NCBI GenBank assembly: GCA_934402125.1
Contig: CAKRTY010000026.1
Coordinates: 1-11,040, forward strand
DNA length: 11,040 nucleotides
Direction of reading: 5' to 3'
Source of the DNA: an uncultured Anaerosacchariphilus sp.
GTDB taxonomy: Bacteria; Bacillota; Clostridia; Lachnospirales; Lachnospiraceae
Under the pieces are notes generated by a model. The model had not been told where the DNA came from. It saw only the letters and a program-made list of their open reading frames with translations, and did not search any database. Positions within the stretch are counted from its first letter, which is position 1. The number at the start of each line of letters is the position of its first letter. The translations under genes and the position numbers were made by a program. Shown here piece after piece: positions 1 through 6,556 of the stretch.

Positions 1-2173
1 GAGCCGTACTGCCATTCACCGGATAGGACACGGTAATGGTTTTTTCTCCTGTCCCGGAAACCTGCTGCCTGGTAGTTGTCCCCAGTCCTTCCACGATGTG
101 GCCGCCCCAGTCGCTGCTTGGGTTCGCTGCCTCCACCCAGGTTGTTCCGTCCGCAGGCGCCTGTATCGTCAGCTTGTATGTCAGCTTTGCAGAGTCAGAA
201 GCAGAATCCGTAAGCCTCGGTACCGAGACTTTGAAACTTAAGGTTCCCTCCGAAACTGCCGGGGAGACTGCCTCTGCCGGGGCTTCTTCGGACAGCGGGG
301 ACTCTCCGCCCTCCCCCGGTGTGGGAGTCGGAGCGACGGTCGCAGCCAGCGTTACCGAGCCCGTCGCTTTTCCTGTCTCAATAGCCTGTCCGGAAGCTGT
401 CGCCGACGCCGAGAATTCTGCCGTAACCGTTGCTTTTTTATTTCCTGTTTTTTCCAGTGTCAGTGTCCTGCTTTCCCCCTTTGGAAGCGCTTCAAAGGTG
501 ACGGTCTGGGATCCTGTCGTTCCTCCATCTGCATTTGTCACAGTCGTCCCATAGGGAAGCTTCAGGCTCACATTGGAAAGCTTCTCTGTATGGTTATTTG
601 TTATTGTTACCGTAAAGACTGCCGTAGTTTCTGACCCGGCCTTCTGCTCAGCGGTAACCGTTAGCGTCAGCGCTCCTTCATTCACTGCCGGGTTCTGTAC
701 CGTAGCTCCTGTCTTACTCGTTCCATCTGCCAGGATGGTTTTTGCCGTAACCTCTGCCGTAACCTTCTGGGACGGCGTTCCTGTATACATTGCCGCCTGG
801 AAGGTGAGATCTTTCTGTGTCTGTGTCTCTGTGCTGTGTGTTCCATGATAGGTGTAGGTCACTGTCTTCGGATTCGTACTGTCTCCTATGCTGTTTATAG
901 TAACCGTCTGCAGACTGTTTCCGTTTGCACCGCCTCTCCAGTCTCCGGCCTCTCCGGCCGTCAGGGTTACTTTATCAATCTCCGCACCCGCTTCTGCTGC
1001 CTGCAGGGTAACCGTACAGGTTATGGTATAGCTGCTGTCATCTCCGTATACGACCTGATTGGACGCGGACACTGTCATGGAAAGAAGCCCGTCCACCTTC
1101 GTATTGTACGCCGTATCCGTCGTTGTCGTTTTCTGTACCGGAAGCTCCACAGCAACCTTCGCCGTTTCCAGTTCTGTGGCCTCTGTTTTCTTGGCTTCTC
1201 CTACCTTGTAATAATAATAATGCGGTGTGACATTATTTTCTGATATCTGCTCCGCATGGGCCGCGCCTTTCTGACGGACAGTCACTTCCTCGCCATCCAG
1301 AAGGATCTGATCTAGCCGACCCTTATCCTTCAGAGTTCCGCAAATCACGCCAAAATAATCCGTAGCGGAGGCAGCCGTAGGGGTATAGGTAATGACGCTG
1401 CTGTCCAGGGCGTCGCTCTGGTAACGTTTGTATTCCACGGCATCCGTGGTTCCCTTTGCTACCTCTTTATCACCAAGAAGCCATACGGTCGTATAGTTGT
1501 CAATGCTGTGATAGGCGTCCAGCTCCGTTCCACTGCTTATTTCGCTGACGATTGTGCCTTTCTCTATCGTAAGTCCCCGATCCGCACTGGTCTGCTGCTT
1601 CTGGGGCTCTCCTGCTTTCATTCCCGCATAAGAGGTTCTGGTGTAGGAAGCATCCGTATCTTTCACGTCCACAATCAGCTTCTTTACGGTTCCCGATACC
1701 GTTCCAAACAGGGCTCCCTGGGATACGGAAGCCGAGTTTGATATCGTCCCTTTATTCCTGTCTTCCTCTTTGCCGGTCCCGGTGCTGTCGTTGATCTGCA
1801 GCTTACTCACCGTCACCACATGCCCGTTGCCGTCAAAGGTACCCTCAAAGGTACCTGTAGCCGCCGCTGTGATTTCTACGGTCAGATCATTTTCCAGGCG
1901 AAAGGTCTTCCCATCCGTCGTCCCCTGTGTAGCATTTCCAAGGGCCCGGAGCTGAGCCGCGGTTTTTACCAAGTAAATGGTCTGGCTGTTCTCCGTCTTA
2001 ACATCAAAGTTCAGTTTTCCTGCTGTTCCCAGATCAAGCTCTTCCGCCCGGGCCCCGACTCCCAGACTCAGGGCCAGCACCAGGGCTGCCCCCGCCAGGC
2101 AGACCGCACCGCCCGCCAGATAGCCCTTCCTTCTGTTTTTCCCATGTTGTTTCAACCATTCTTTTATTTTCAT
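1..2173 (-). CDS. Secreted surface protein with GLUG-type and Ig-like regions (partial, C-terminus beyond the window)
   Basis: Reading the minus strand by eye gives one frame with no stop from the start codon to the window edge, about 724 residues. The N-terminus has a basic n-region (residues 2-16, including KNRRK), a hydrophobic core (about 18-40) and an ARA/EE signal peptidase I site after residue 43, so the product should be exported. Residues 111-118 (GTFDGNGH) and 153-161 (GALFGTVSG) match the pattern of GLUG-type repeats found in Gram-positive surface proteins. Thr/Val-rich Ig-like or DUF11/CARDB-like beta domains follow, clearest at about 499-610. A Pro/Thr linker (APTPTP, from 614) leads into another beta-rich domain cut by the edge. 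Two ATGs are possible (2179 and 2173). I prefer 2173 because GGAGG at 2183-2187 lies 9 bases upstream of it but only 3 from the other. The gene starts 24 bases after the second ATPase gene, so it belongs to the same operon. The cell-wall anchor, if any, is not visible. The ligand and role are unknown; an adhesin-like or surface-docking role is a guess. Confidence 0.86.
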   Translation of the reverse strand, partial: MKIKEWLKQHGKNRRKGYLAGGAVCLAGAALVLALSLGVGARAEELDLGTAGKLNFDVKTENSQTIYLVKTAAQLRALGNATQGTTDGKTFRLENDLTVEITAAATGTFEGTFDGNGHVVTVSKLQINDSTGTGKEEDRNKGTISNSASVSQGALFGTVSGTVKKLIVDVKDTDASYTRTSYAGMKAGEPQKQQTSADRGLTIEKGTIVSEISSGTELDAYHSIDNYTTVWLLGDKEVAKGTTDAVEYKRYQSDALDSSVITYTPTAASATDYFGVICGTLKDKGRLDQILLDGEEVTVRQKGAAHAEQISENNVTPHYYYYKVGEAKKTEATELETAKVAVELPVQKTTTTDTAYNTKVDGLLSMTVSASNQVVYGDDSSYTITCTVTLQAAEAGAEIDKVTLTAGEAGDWRGGANGNSLQTVTINSIGDSTNPKTVTYTYHGTHSTETQTQKDLTFQAAMYTGTPSQKVTAEVTAKTILADGTSKTGATVQNPAVNEGALTLTVTAEQKAGSETTAVFTVTITNNHTEKLSNVSLKLPYGTTVTNADGGTTGSQTVTFEALPKGESRTLTLEKTGNKKATVTAEFSASATASGQAIETGKATGSVTLAATVAPTPTPGEGGESPLSEEAPAEAVSPAVSEGTLSFKVSVPRLTDSASDSAKLTYKLTIQAPADGTTWVEAANPSSDWGGHIVEGLGTTTRQQVSGTGEKTITVSYPVNGSTA
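1833..1856. repeat. 12-base tandem direct repeat inside the secreted protein gene
   Basis: The unit TCAAAGGTACC plus one base occurs twice back to back (1833-1844 and 1845-1856). On the coding strand it encodes the duplicated GTFE-GTFD just before the GLUG-type motif. It is most likely a small in-frame duplication and keeps the reading frame. Confidence 0.7.
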
Positions 2174-2182
2174 CTGCATCCG

Positions 2183-2187
2183 CCTCC
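2183..2187 (-). promoter_or_regulatory. Ribosome binding site of the secreted protein gene
   Basis: GGAGG sits directly after the TAG stop of the upstream ATPase gene (2198-2200). Its 9-base distance to the ATG at 2173 supports that ATG over the one at 2179, which would be only 3 bases away. Confidence 0.7.
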
Positions 2188-2197
2188 GAAAATTGTT

Positions 2198-4027
2198 CTA
2201 TCTGAAAGCATCCAGCAGCTCCCGCTGGGAAGCGCTGAAATTTTTGCCCTGCTTTTCATATTCATTCCTGATACTGTCCATCAGGTGCCGCATCTGTACC
2301 TCCGTGCCTTCCGCAGCCGCCAGAAGCGCTCCGTGAAGCGCCGCGTTCTTGATGGAAGCGCCGGACAGCTCAAAGGCCCGGGCCAGCAGCGCCGGATCCA
2401 GATCCTCGCCAAGCGGCGTCTCCTCCGGGAAGATACTCTCCCAGAGCTCCTGCCGCAGTCCTTCGTCCGGCAGCGGAAAATGTACCATATAAGAAATCCT
2501 GCGCCGGAACGCGTCGTCAAAGTTCTGCAGCAGGTTGGTGGCCAGAATGCAGACGCCGCCGTACTGCTCGATCCGCTGGAGCAGGTAGGCCGTCTCCGCG
2601 TTGGAATAGCGATCCTGGGCGTCCGACACGTCGCTTCTTCTGGTGAAGATGGCGTCCGCCTCGTCGAACAGCAGGATACAATCACAGCGCTCTGCCTCGT
2701 TAAAGATCTGACCGATATTTTTCTGGGTTTCCCCGATATATTTACTGATCAGCTGGGACAGATCCACCCGGTACAGAGGAAGTCCCAGTTCCGCGGCCAA
2801 CACCTGGGCCGCCATGGTTTTGCCGGTTCCCGGCGCTCCGTAAAACAGCACCGAGATTCCGTTTCCGTAAGAAAATTTCCGTCCAAAGCCCCACTGCTCC
2901 AGAACGCGCCCCCGGGCGCTGATCATTCTGCAGATCTCCCGAAGCTTCCCATACTGGACAGCCGGAAGCTTCAGCTCCGAAAAGCTCCGGTTGGCCGGAA
3001 GGCTCTGGAGCCGTCCGCCCTCCACAGGCGGCAGAAGCTGCCGGAGCTCTGTCGTTCCGAGCAGAAGCTCTGCCCGGAGGCTGTAAAGATACTTAAGATA
3101 CGCGCCGGTGGGCAGCTGCCGCCCGGTCAGCGCTTCCTCTGTCATACCATCCGGAAGCCGGCCAAGACAGCCGCCCAACACTTCCCGGGCCATCTGAAGC
3201 TTTTCCCTGCGATCCGGCCGCTCCAGGAAACGCGTGATCACTCCGGCTCTTCCGGCTTCCCCAAGTCCCCGGCTGCTTTCCCGGATCACTCCGTAAAAGG
3301 AAAATTTTTCCTCCGCCCGGGTAAAAAGCGTTTTCCGTTCCTCCCGGCCCAGCCGGATACAGAACAATCCGTTGTAAAGACGGGCGCAGAGAACACAGGC
3401 CTTCCATTCCTCCGGGGTTCCCCGAAACAGATCTCCCTCCGCCAGAAGAAGCGTCAGACCCTGCCGGAGCGCAATCTGCTCCATGGCGAATTCCCGGCCG
3501 CTTCCGGCTTCCCCGGCCAGACAGAGGCAGAGTGGCTCCTGTTGTTCCTCTGCCAGACGAAAGATCCCGTCGCTCTCTGTCAACAGATGCTCCAGCCCAT
3601 AAGCCGGCTCCTCCGCCGGAAGCCGCAGGCTTAAGCCCTCCGGCAATTCCGGGGTCTCGCCCTCCAGCCAGCCACGCAACACCGGCGACAGACGGATTTC
3701 TTCCTCCCGCCGGATATACCAGTCCGGAAGCTCCCGGTTTTCTTCTCCCGAAAGCTCCTGGCGCAGCCGCAGAAATTCCTGTTCCGATACCGGCTCTCCC
3801 CGGCTCTCCAGTCCCCAGAGCACCGCCAGCAGTCCTTCCTCTTCCCTGCTCAAGGACAGACGCGCGGCCGCCTCCGCCCAAGGGAAAAAGCTGTCCGTAT
3901 CTTGCGCTTCCCTGCGGATCTCCCGGATTTTTTCCCATAGCTCCTCTGTTTTTTTCATTTCCCGGCTTTTTGTATATTCCCGGCCTGCAGCCTTCAGGCG
4001 CTGGTTCAGCATCTGTGTATATCTCAT
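2198..4027 (-). CDS. AAA+ ATPase of the Afp15-like (eCIS-associated) family, second copy
   Basis: This 609-residue cytoplasmic ATPase has a complete C-terminal AAA+ domain. Walker A GAPGTGKT is at 397-404 (bases 2816-2839) and a pore-loop-1 motif KYIGE starts at 429. Walker B ILLFDEAD is at 451-458, sensor 1 ILATN at 494-498, candidate arginine fingers at R508-R510 and a sensor-2 region SGASIKN at 555-561. The preceding segment (about 372-390, ending [12 protein letters not shown]) and the [12 protein letters not shown] stretch after Walker B are typical of the Afp15-like family found in extracellular contractile injection systems. A degenerate P-loop, GEAGSGRE at 172-179, has Arg in place of the catalytic Lys, so this region is probably not an active nucleotide site. 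The N-terminal part is about 107 residues shorter than in the paralogue at 6557-8716. The ATG overlaps the upstream stop as ATGA (4024-4027), with AGGAG 5 bases upstream. Its exact substrate is unknown; threading or remodelling of a partner encoded in the operon is inferred. Confidence 0.95.
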   Translation of the reverse strand: MRYTQMLNQRLKAAGREYTKSREMKKTEELWEKIREIRREAQDTDSFFPWAEAAARLSLSREEEGLLAVLWGLESRGEPVSEQEFLRLRQELSGEENRELPDWYIRREEEIRLSPVLRGWLEGETPELPEGLSLRLPAEEPAYGLEHLLTESDGIFRLAEEQQEPLCLCLAGEAGSGREFAMEQIALRQGLTLLLAEGDLFRGTPEEWKACVLCARLYNGLFCIRLGREERKTLFTRAEEKFSFYGVIRESSRGLGEAGRAGVITRFLERPDRREKLQMAREVLGGCLGRLPDGMTEEALTGRQLPTGAYLKYLYSLRAELLLGTTELRQLLPPVEGGRLQSLPANRSFSELKLPAVQYGKLREICRMISARGRVLEQWGFGRKFSYGNGISVLFYGAPGTGKTMAAQVLAAELGLPLYRVDLSQLISKYIGETQKNIGQIFNEAERCDCILLFDEADAIFTRRSDVSDAQDRYSNAETAYLLQRIEQYGGVCILATNLLQNFDDAFRRRISYMVHFPLPDEGLRQELWESIFPEETPLGEDLDPALLARAFELSGASIKNAALHGALLAAAEGTEVQMRHLMDSIRNEYEKQGKNFSASQRELLDAFR

Positions 4028-4563
4028 CCGTTCTCCTGTCCGCGTTTCTTCTCATCGTTCGCTTTTTTCAGGGCTCCAAGCGCCACATCGTATCCGGTCC
4101 CCATTTCCAGAATGGTGTCGGCCACCAGCCCCTCGTCAAAGGGCTCCTCCGGCACGCCGGACACCATAATGCGGTACTGGACGCCCTCGGTCTCCTGGCC
4201 GTCCACCGGTCCCAGGAAGAAGCAGCCCAGCCGTACCCTGCGGTTCAGCTCATTGAGCATGCTTAAAACCTCCGCTTTCGTAAGCTCCGCCAGATCCACC
4301 TCTATCTGGCTGTAGAACATCAGATACCGGGACAGGCGCTCTTCCTCCCCATCCAGATCCACCAGATATCCCACCGCCAGATGAAGCTCTTCCTCTGTCA
4401 GCTCATGATCCTCCGGAAATTCTTCCGCTGTGGGCAGGGATACCAGAAGTACCGTATCGTCAAACAGCTTTCCCTTGTCGGCTACCTCCGCCGCAATCTC
4501 TGCCTGCGCAAGAAATTCCCTGATCCGTTCAAATTCTGTCCTTTTTTTCTCCTGTGTCAGCAT
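4024..4563 (-). CDS. Small acidic protein with a YbjN / secretion-chaperone-like pattern
   Basis: This 179-residue, acidic protein has no signal peptide or membrane segment and should be cytoplasmic. The order of elements resembles the YbjN / type III secretion chaperone-like fold: an N-terminal helix, a strand with LLVSLP (about 43-48), an acidic EELHLAVGYLVDL segment, a central helix (LAELTKAEVLSMLNELNRRV), a strand LGCFFLGPV, then YRIMVSGV and a final helix. This is a pattern judgement from reading, not a profile hit. The gene follows the 659-residue gene by 10 bases; its AGGAGG (4570-4575) overlaps that gene's TAG stop and lies 6 bases from the ATG. Its own TGA overlaps the next ATPase start. 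Being placed between a putative cargo and an ATPase would suit a dedicated chaperone or adaptor, but this is inference. It could also be an unrelated small alpha/beta protein. Confidence 0.9.
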   Translation of the reverse strand: MLTQEKKRTEFERIREFLAQAEIAAEVADKGKLFDDTVLLVSLPTAEEFPEDHELTEEELHLAVGYLVDLDGEEERLSRYLMFYSQIEVDLAELTKAEVLSMLNELNRRVRLGCFFLGPVDGQETEGVQYRIMVSGVPEEPFDEGLVADTILEMGTGYDVALGALKKANDEKKRGQENG

Positions 4564-4569
4564 ACTGCC

Positions 4570-4575
4570 CCTCCT
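4570..4575 (-). promoter_or_regulatory. Ribosome binding site overlapping the upstream stop codon
   Basis: A perfect AGGAGG begins inside the TAG stop (4574-4576) of the 659-residue gene and lies 6 bases before the ATG of the 179-residue gene. Ribosomes terminating on the first gene would sit over this site, so the two products are probably made in a linked ratio. Confidence 0.8.
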
Positions 4576-6553
4576 AATCCGGCTGTCCGAACGCGGACGC
4601 GATATTTTGCTTCAGCTCTGTCCGATCCTTGCTTCCAATCAGCTCTGTCATCGTGGCGTCCAGGCCGCTCCGCAGGATTCCGTGCAGATGATCCACATTT
4701 CTTCCCTGTCTGGCCAGCTGATGGGAATCCACCTGATCGAGACCTCTGTCGTCCTTGAAGCCTCCGGCTGCGGCGTCCCATACGGCCGAGGTTCCCACCT
4801 CATGCATCCGCTCAATCAGGGAGATTGCCATATCCTCCCGGGTGGTTGCCTTGTTGTCCGACGTTCCGGCCATATACCGGATACTTTTATAGATGAGAGA
4901 ACCGCCGCCCCGGGCCAGCTCATAGCTTCCCTCCGCGATTCCGGTGGCCATGCCCGCCGTATAGAGCCCGGCTCCCGCCATAACTCCCACGCCGGTGGCT
5001 GAGGCGATCTCTCCTGCCAGCTTCAGGCCGTTGGCTACCACATTGGTGCCTCCTGTAATAATGCTTTCCACATTGTGGAGCAGCGCCTTGCCCATCTTCT
5101 TTTCTGCCTTATCCGCTTCCCGGTACTGCTCCATGGTTTCCATGGCCTCCAGCTCCCGCTTCTGGGTCTTCAGACGGGTCCGCTCCTCTGTGGAAATGCT
5201 TCCCTGGCCGTGGATCTTCTCGTCCAGCGCCTGAATTCTGGCGCCTACGCCGTACTGAGCCTCCCGGTAAATGGTATCGTTGCGGGAACGTAAGGAAGCC
5301 GCCTTTACGATACGGATCTTACCGCCCACGCTGTCGTCGTCCTGATTTTCTCTGGCAATTTTTCCCAGCAGATTCCGGCGCTGCTTATCGATGGCGCTGG
5401 ACTTATTTCTTACGGTGTAAGCCTGGGCTGCGGCCGTATCGCCGCTCTTCTCGTATTTCGTTTTCTTATCCACCATGTTCTGGTAAAGCATTTTACAGCG
5501 CTTCCGCATATTGTGGTAGAAGATGGAATTGGCCACCACATCAGCCGCGTCCACCAGCACAGCGGCTGAGTTGCCTACGATACCCAGAATGGAATTGTAG
5601 AAGGGAATCATTTTCGTGGCGGGACCAAAGACCGTCCCAAAGCCGTTGATGATCTCTACGATGTCATGTAACAGCCCCCGGACCACCTGGAAGCGTTCCT
5701 GCTTGTCCAGGGTAATCTCCGTTTTATTATCCTTTTCATTTTTGATCGCGCCTACGATGGTAATTCCCGTTTTTACACACTTGAGTATCGTAGATACGCC
5801 ACTGAATACGGCTCCGGTGATCCCGGCTCCTCCGGTATCCGCCTCCGTCATCTCCTTCATGACATCTTCCATCTTCTGGATATCGCTGGAATCACCGCCG
5901 ACGCCGCTGGAACCGGCTCCCACGTCCATCGTTCCCGTCAGCTTGTCGTATACGGTATTCAGGCTGGTCTTCCAGTCGGAAAAAGCGTCCTTCACGGCTT
6001 CCTTGACTGCCCCCGGCAGATTCTTAAACTTCTTTCCCGCAATCTTCCCCTTGGACTCCTTCAGCTTCTCTTCCTGGTTCAGATCCGTTCCGGCGGCAGC
6101 CGCTTCTCCCTCCGGTTTGAATTTCTGACCGTCGGTCATATTCTGCTCCTTACGGATCAGGGTCTCCAGAGGCGTCTTTCTCTCCTTGCGAATGGTTTCT
6201 TTATGACCCTCCTGCTTCTCCGCCCTGCTGATCCGCTCGTTCGCCGCCTTCATGGAAACGTTCAGGGCCTCCGTCAGAATCATGGCGTGGGGACTGTTGC
6301 CCATACCCTGCACCAGCTGTTCCCGCATAGCCGCCAGATCCTGATAGGCCTTTCGATCTCCCGCGCCCTGCATCCGCTCCAGCATCTGGATATAATTTCT
6401 CGTATATCCCATAGACTGCTGCGCCTGGGCCTCCTGCTGCCGCTTTTTCTCTTCCTCAGCCGCCTGTCTGGCCTGACCTGCCGCCAGCCGGGCTGCTTCT
6501 TTTTTTGCCGCCTTTTTTTCTTTCCGTTCCTGATACCAGTCTCCTAATCCCAT
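4574..6553 (-). CDS. Large protein of unknown family with coiled-coil and Gly/Ala-rich hydrophobic segments; candidate cargo
   Basis: I do not recognise a family for this 659-residue protein. Residues 7-47 are a strongly charged Lys/Glu/Ala/Gln helix, and further charged helical segments fill about 50-205. A flexible Gly/Ser/Asp stretch (about 211-224) leads to hydrophobic or amphipathic segments at about 242-270 and 301-345. A basic helical middle follows (346-490), then a long Gly/Ala-rich hydrophobic stretch at about 498-545, and a polar tail. There is no N-terminal signal peptide. Hydrophobic Gly/Ala-rich helices inside an otherwise soluble charged protein resemble pore-forming or membrane-inserting toxins and some structural or cargo proteins, but no catalytic motif is visible. 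The gene starts 3 bases after the first ATPase gene, with GGAGG (6562-6566) 8 bases upstream, and sits between two related AAA+ ATPases. That context suggests it is their substrate, a loaded effector, or a scaffold. It could also be an integral assembly component. Confidence 0.92.
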   Translation of the reverse strand: MGLGDWYQERKEKKAAKKEAARLAAGQARQAAEEEKKRQQEAQAQQSMGYTRNYIQMLERMQGAGDRKAYQDLAAMREQLVQGMGNSPHAMILTEALNVSMKAANERISRAEKQEGHKETIRKERKTPLETLIRKEQNMTDGQKFKPEGEAAAAGTDLNQEEKLKESKGKIAGKKFKNLPGAVKEAVKDAFSDWKTSLNTVYDKLTGTMDVGAGSSGVGGDSSDIQKMEDVMKEMTEADTGGAGITGAVFSGVSTILKCVKTGITIVGAIKNEKDNKTEITLDKQERFQVVRGLLHDIVEIINGFGTVFGPATKMIPFYNSILGIVGNSAAVLVDAADVVANSIFYHNMRKRCKMLYQNMVDKKTKYEKSGDTAAAQAYTVRNKSSAIDKQRRNLLGKIARENQDDDSVGGKIRIVKAASLRSRNDTIYREAQYGVGARIQALDEKIHGQGSISTEERTRLKTQKRELEAMETMEQYREADKAEKKMGKALLHNVESIITGGTNVVANGLKLAGEIASATGVGVMAGAGLYTAGMATGIAEGSYELARGGGSLIYKSIRYMAGTSDNKATTREDMAISLIERMHEVGTSAVWDAAAGGFKDDRGLDQVDSHQLARQGRNVDHLHGILRSGLDATMTELIGSKDRTELKQNIASAFGQPD

Positions 6554-6556
6554 ACG

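Noticed and set aside
36..1243. Three consecutive plus-strand open frames rich in Val/Ser/Pro
   Set aside because: They are antisense to a continuous minus-strand frame with a signal peptide and GLUG/Ig-like sequence that stays open to the window edge; no start has a ribosome site.
1820..3634. Long plus-strand open frame of 604 codons antisense to the secreted protein and second ATPase genes
   Set aside because: No ribosome site precedes its ATG, the product is an Arg/Pro/Gln/Leu-rich mixture without motifs, and it crosses two well-supported minus-strand genes. It arises from the codon bias of those genes.
3093..4055. Minus-strand Gly/Arg/Ala-rich frame of 320 codons overlapping the second ATPase gene
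   Set aside because: It is a frame-shifted reading of the ATPase N-terminal half; the low-complexity Gly/Arg/Pro composition is typical of out-of-frame GC-rich coding DNA.
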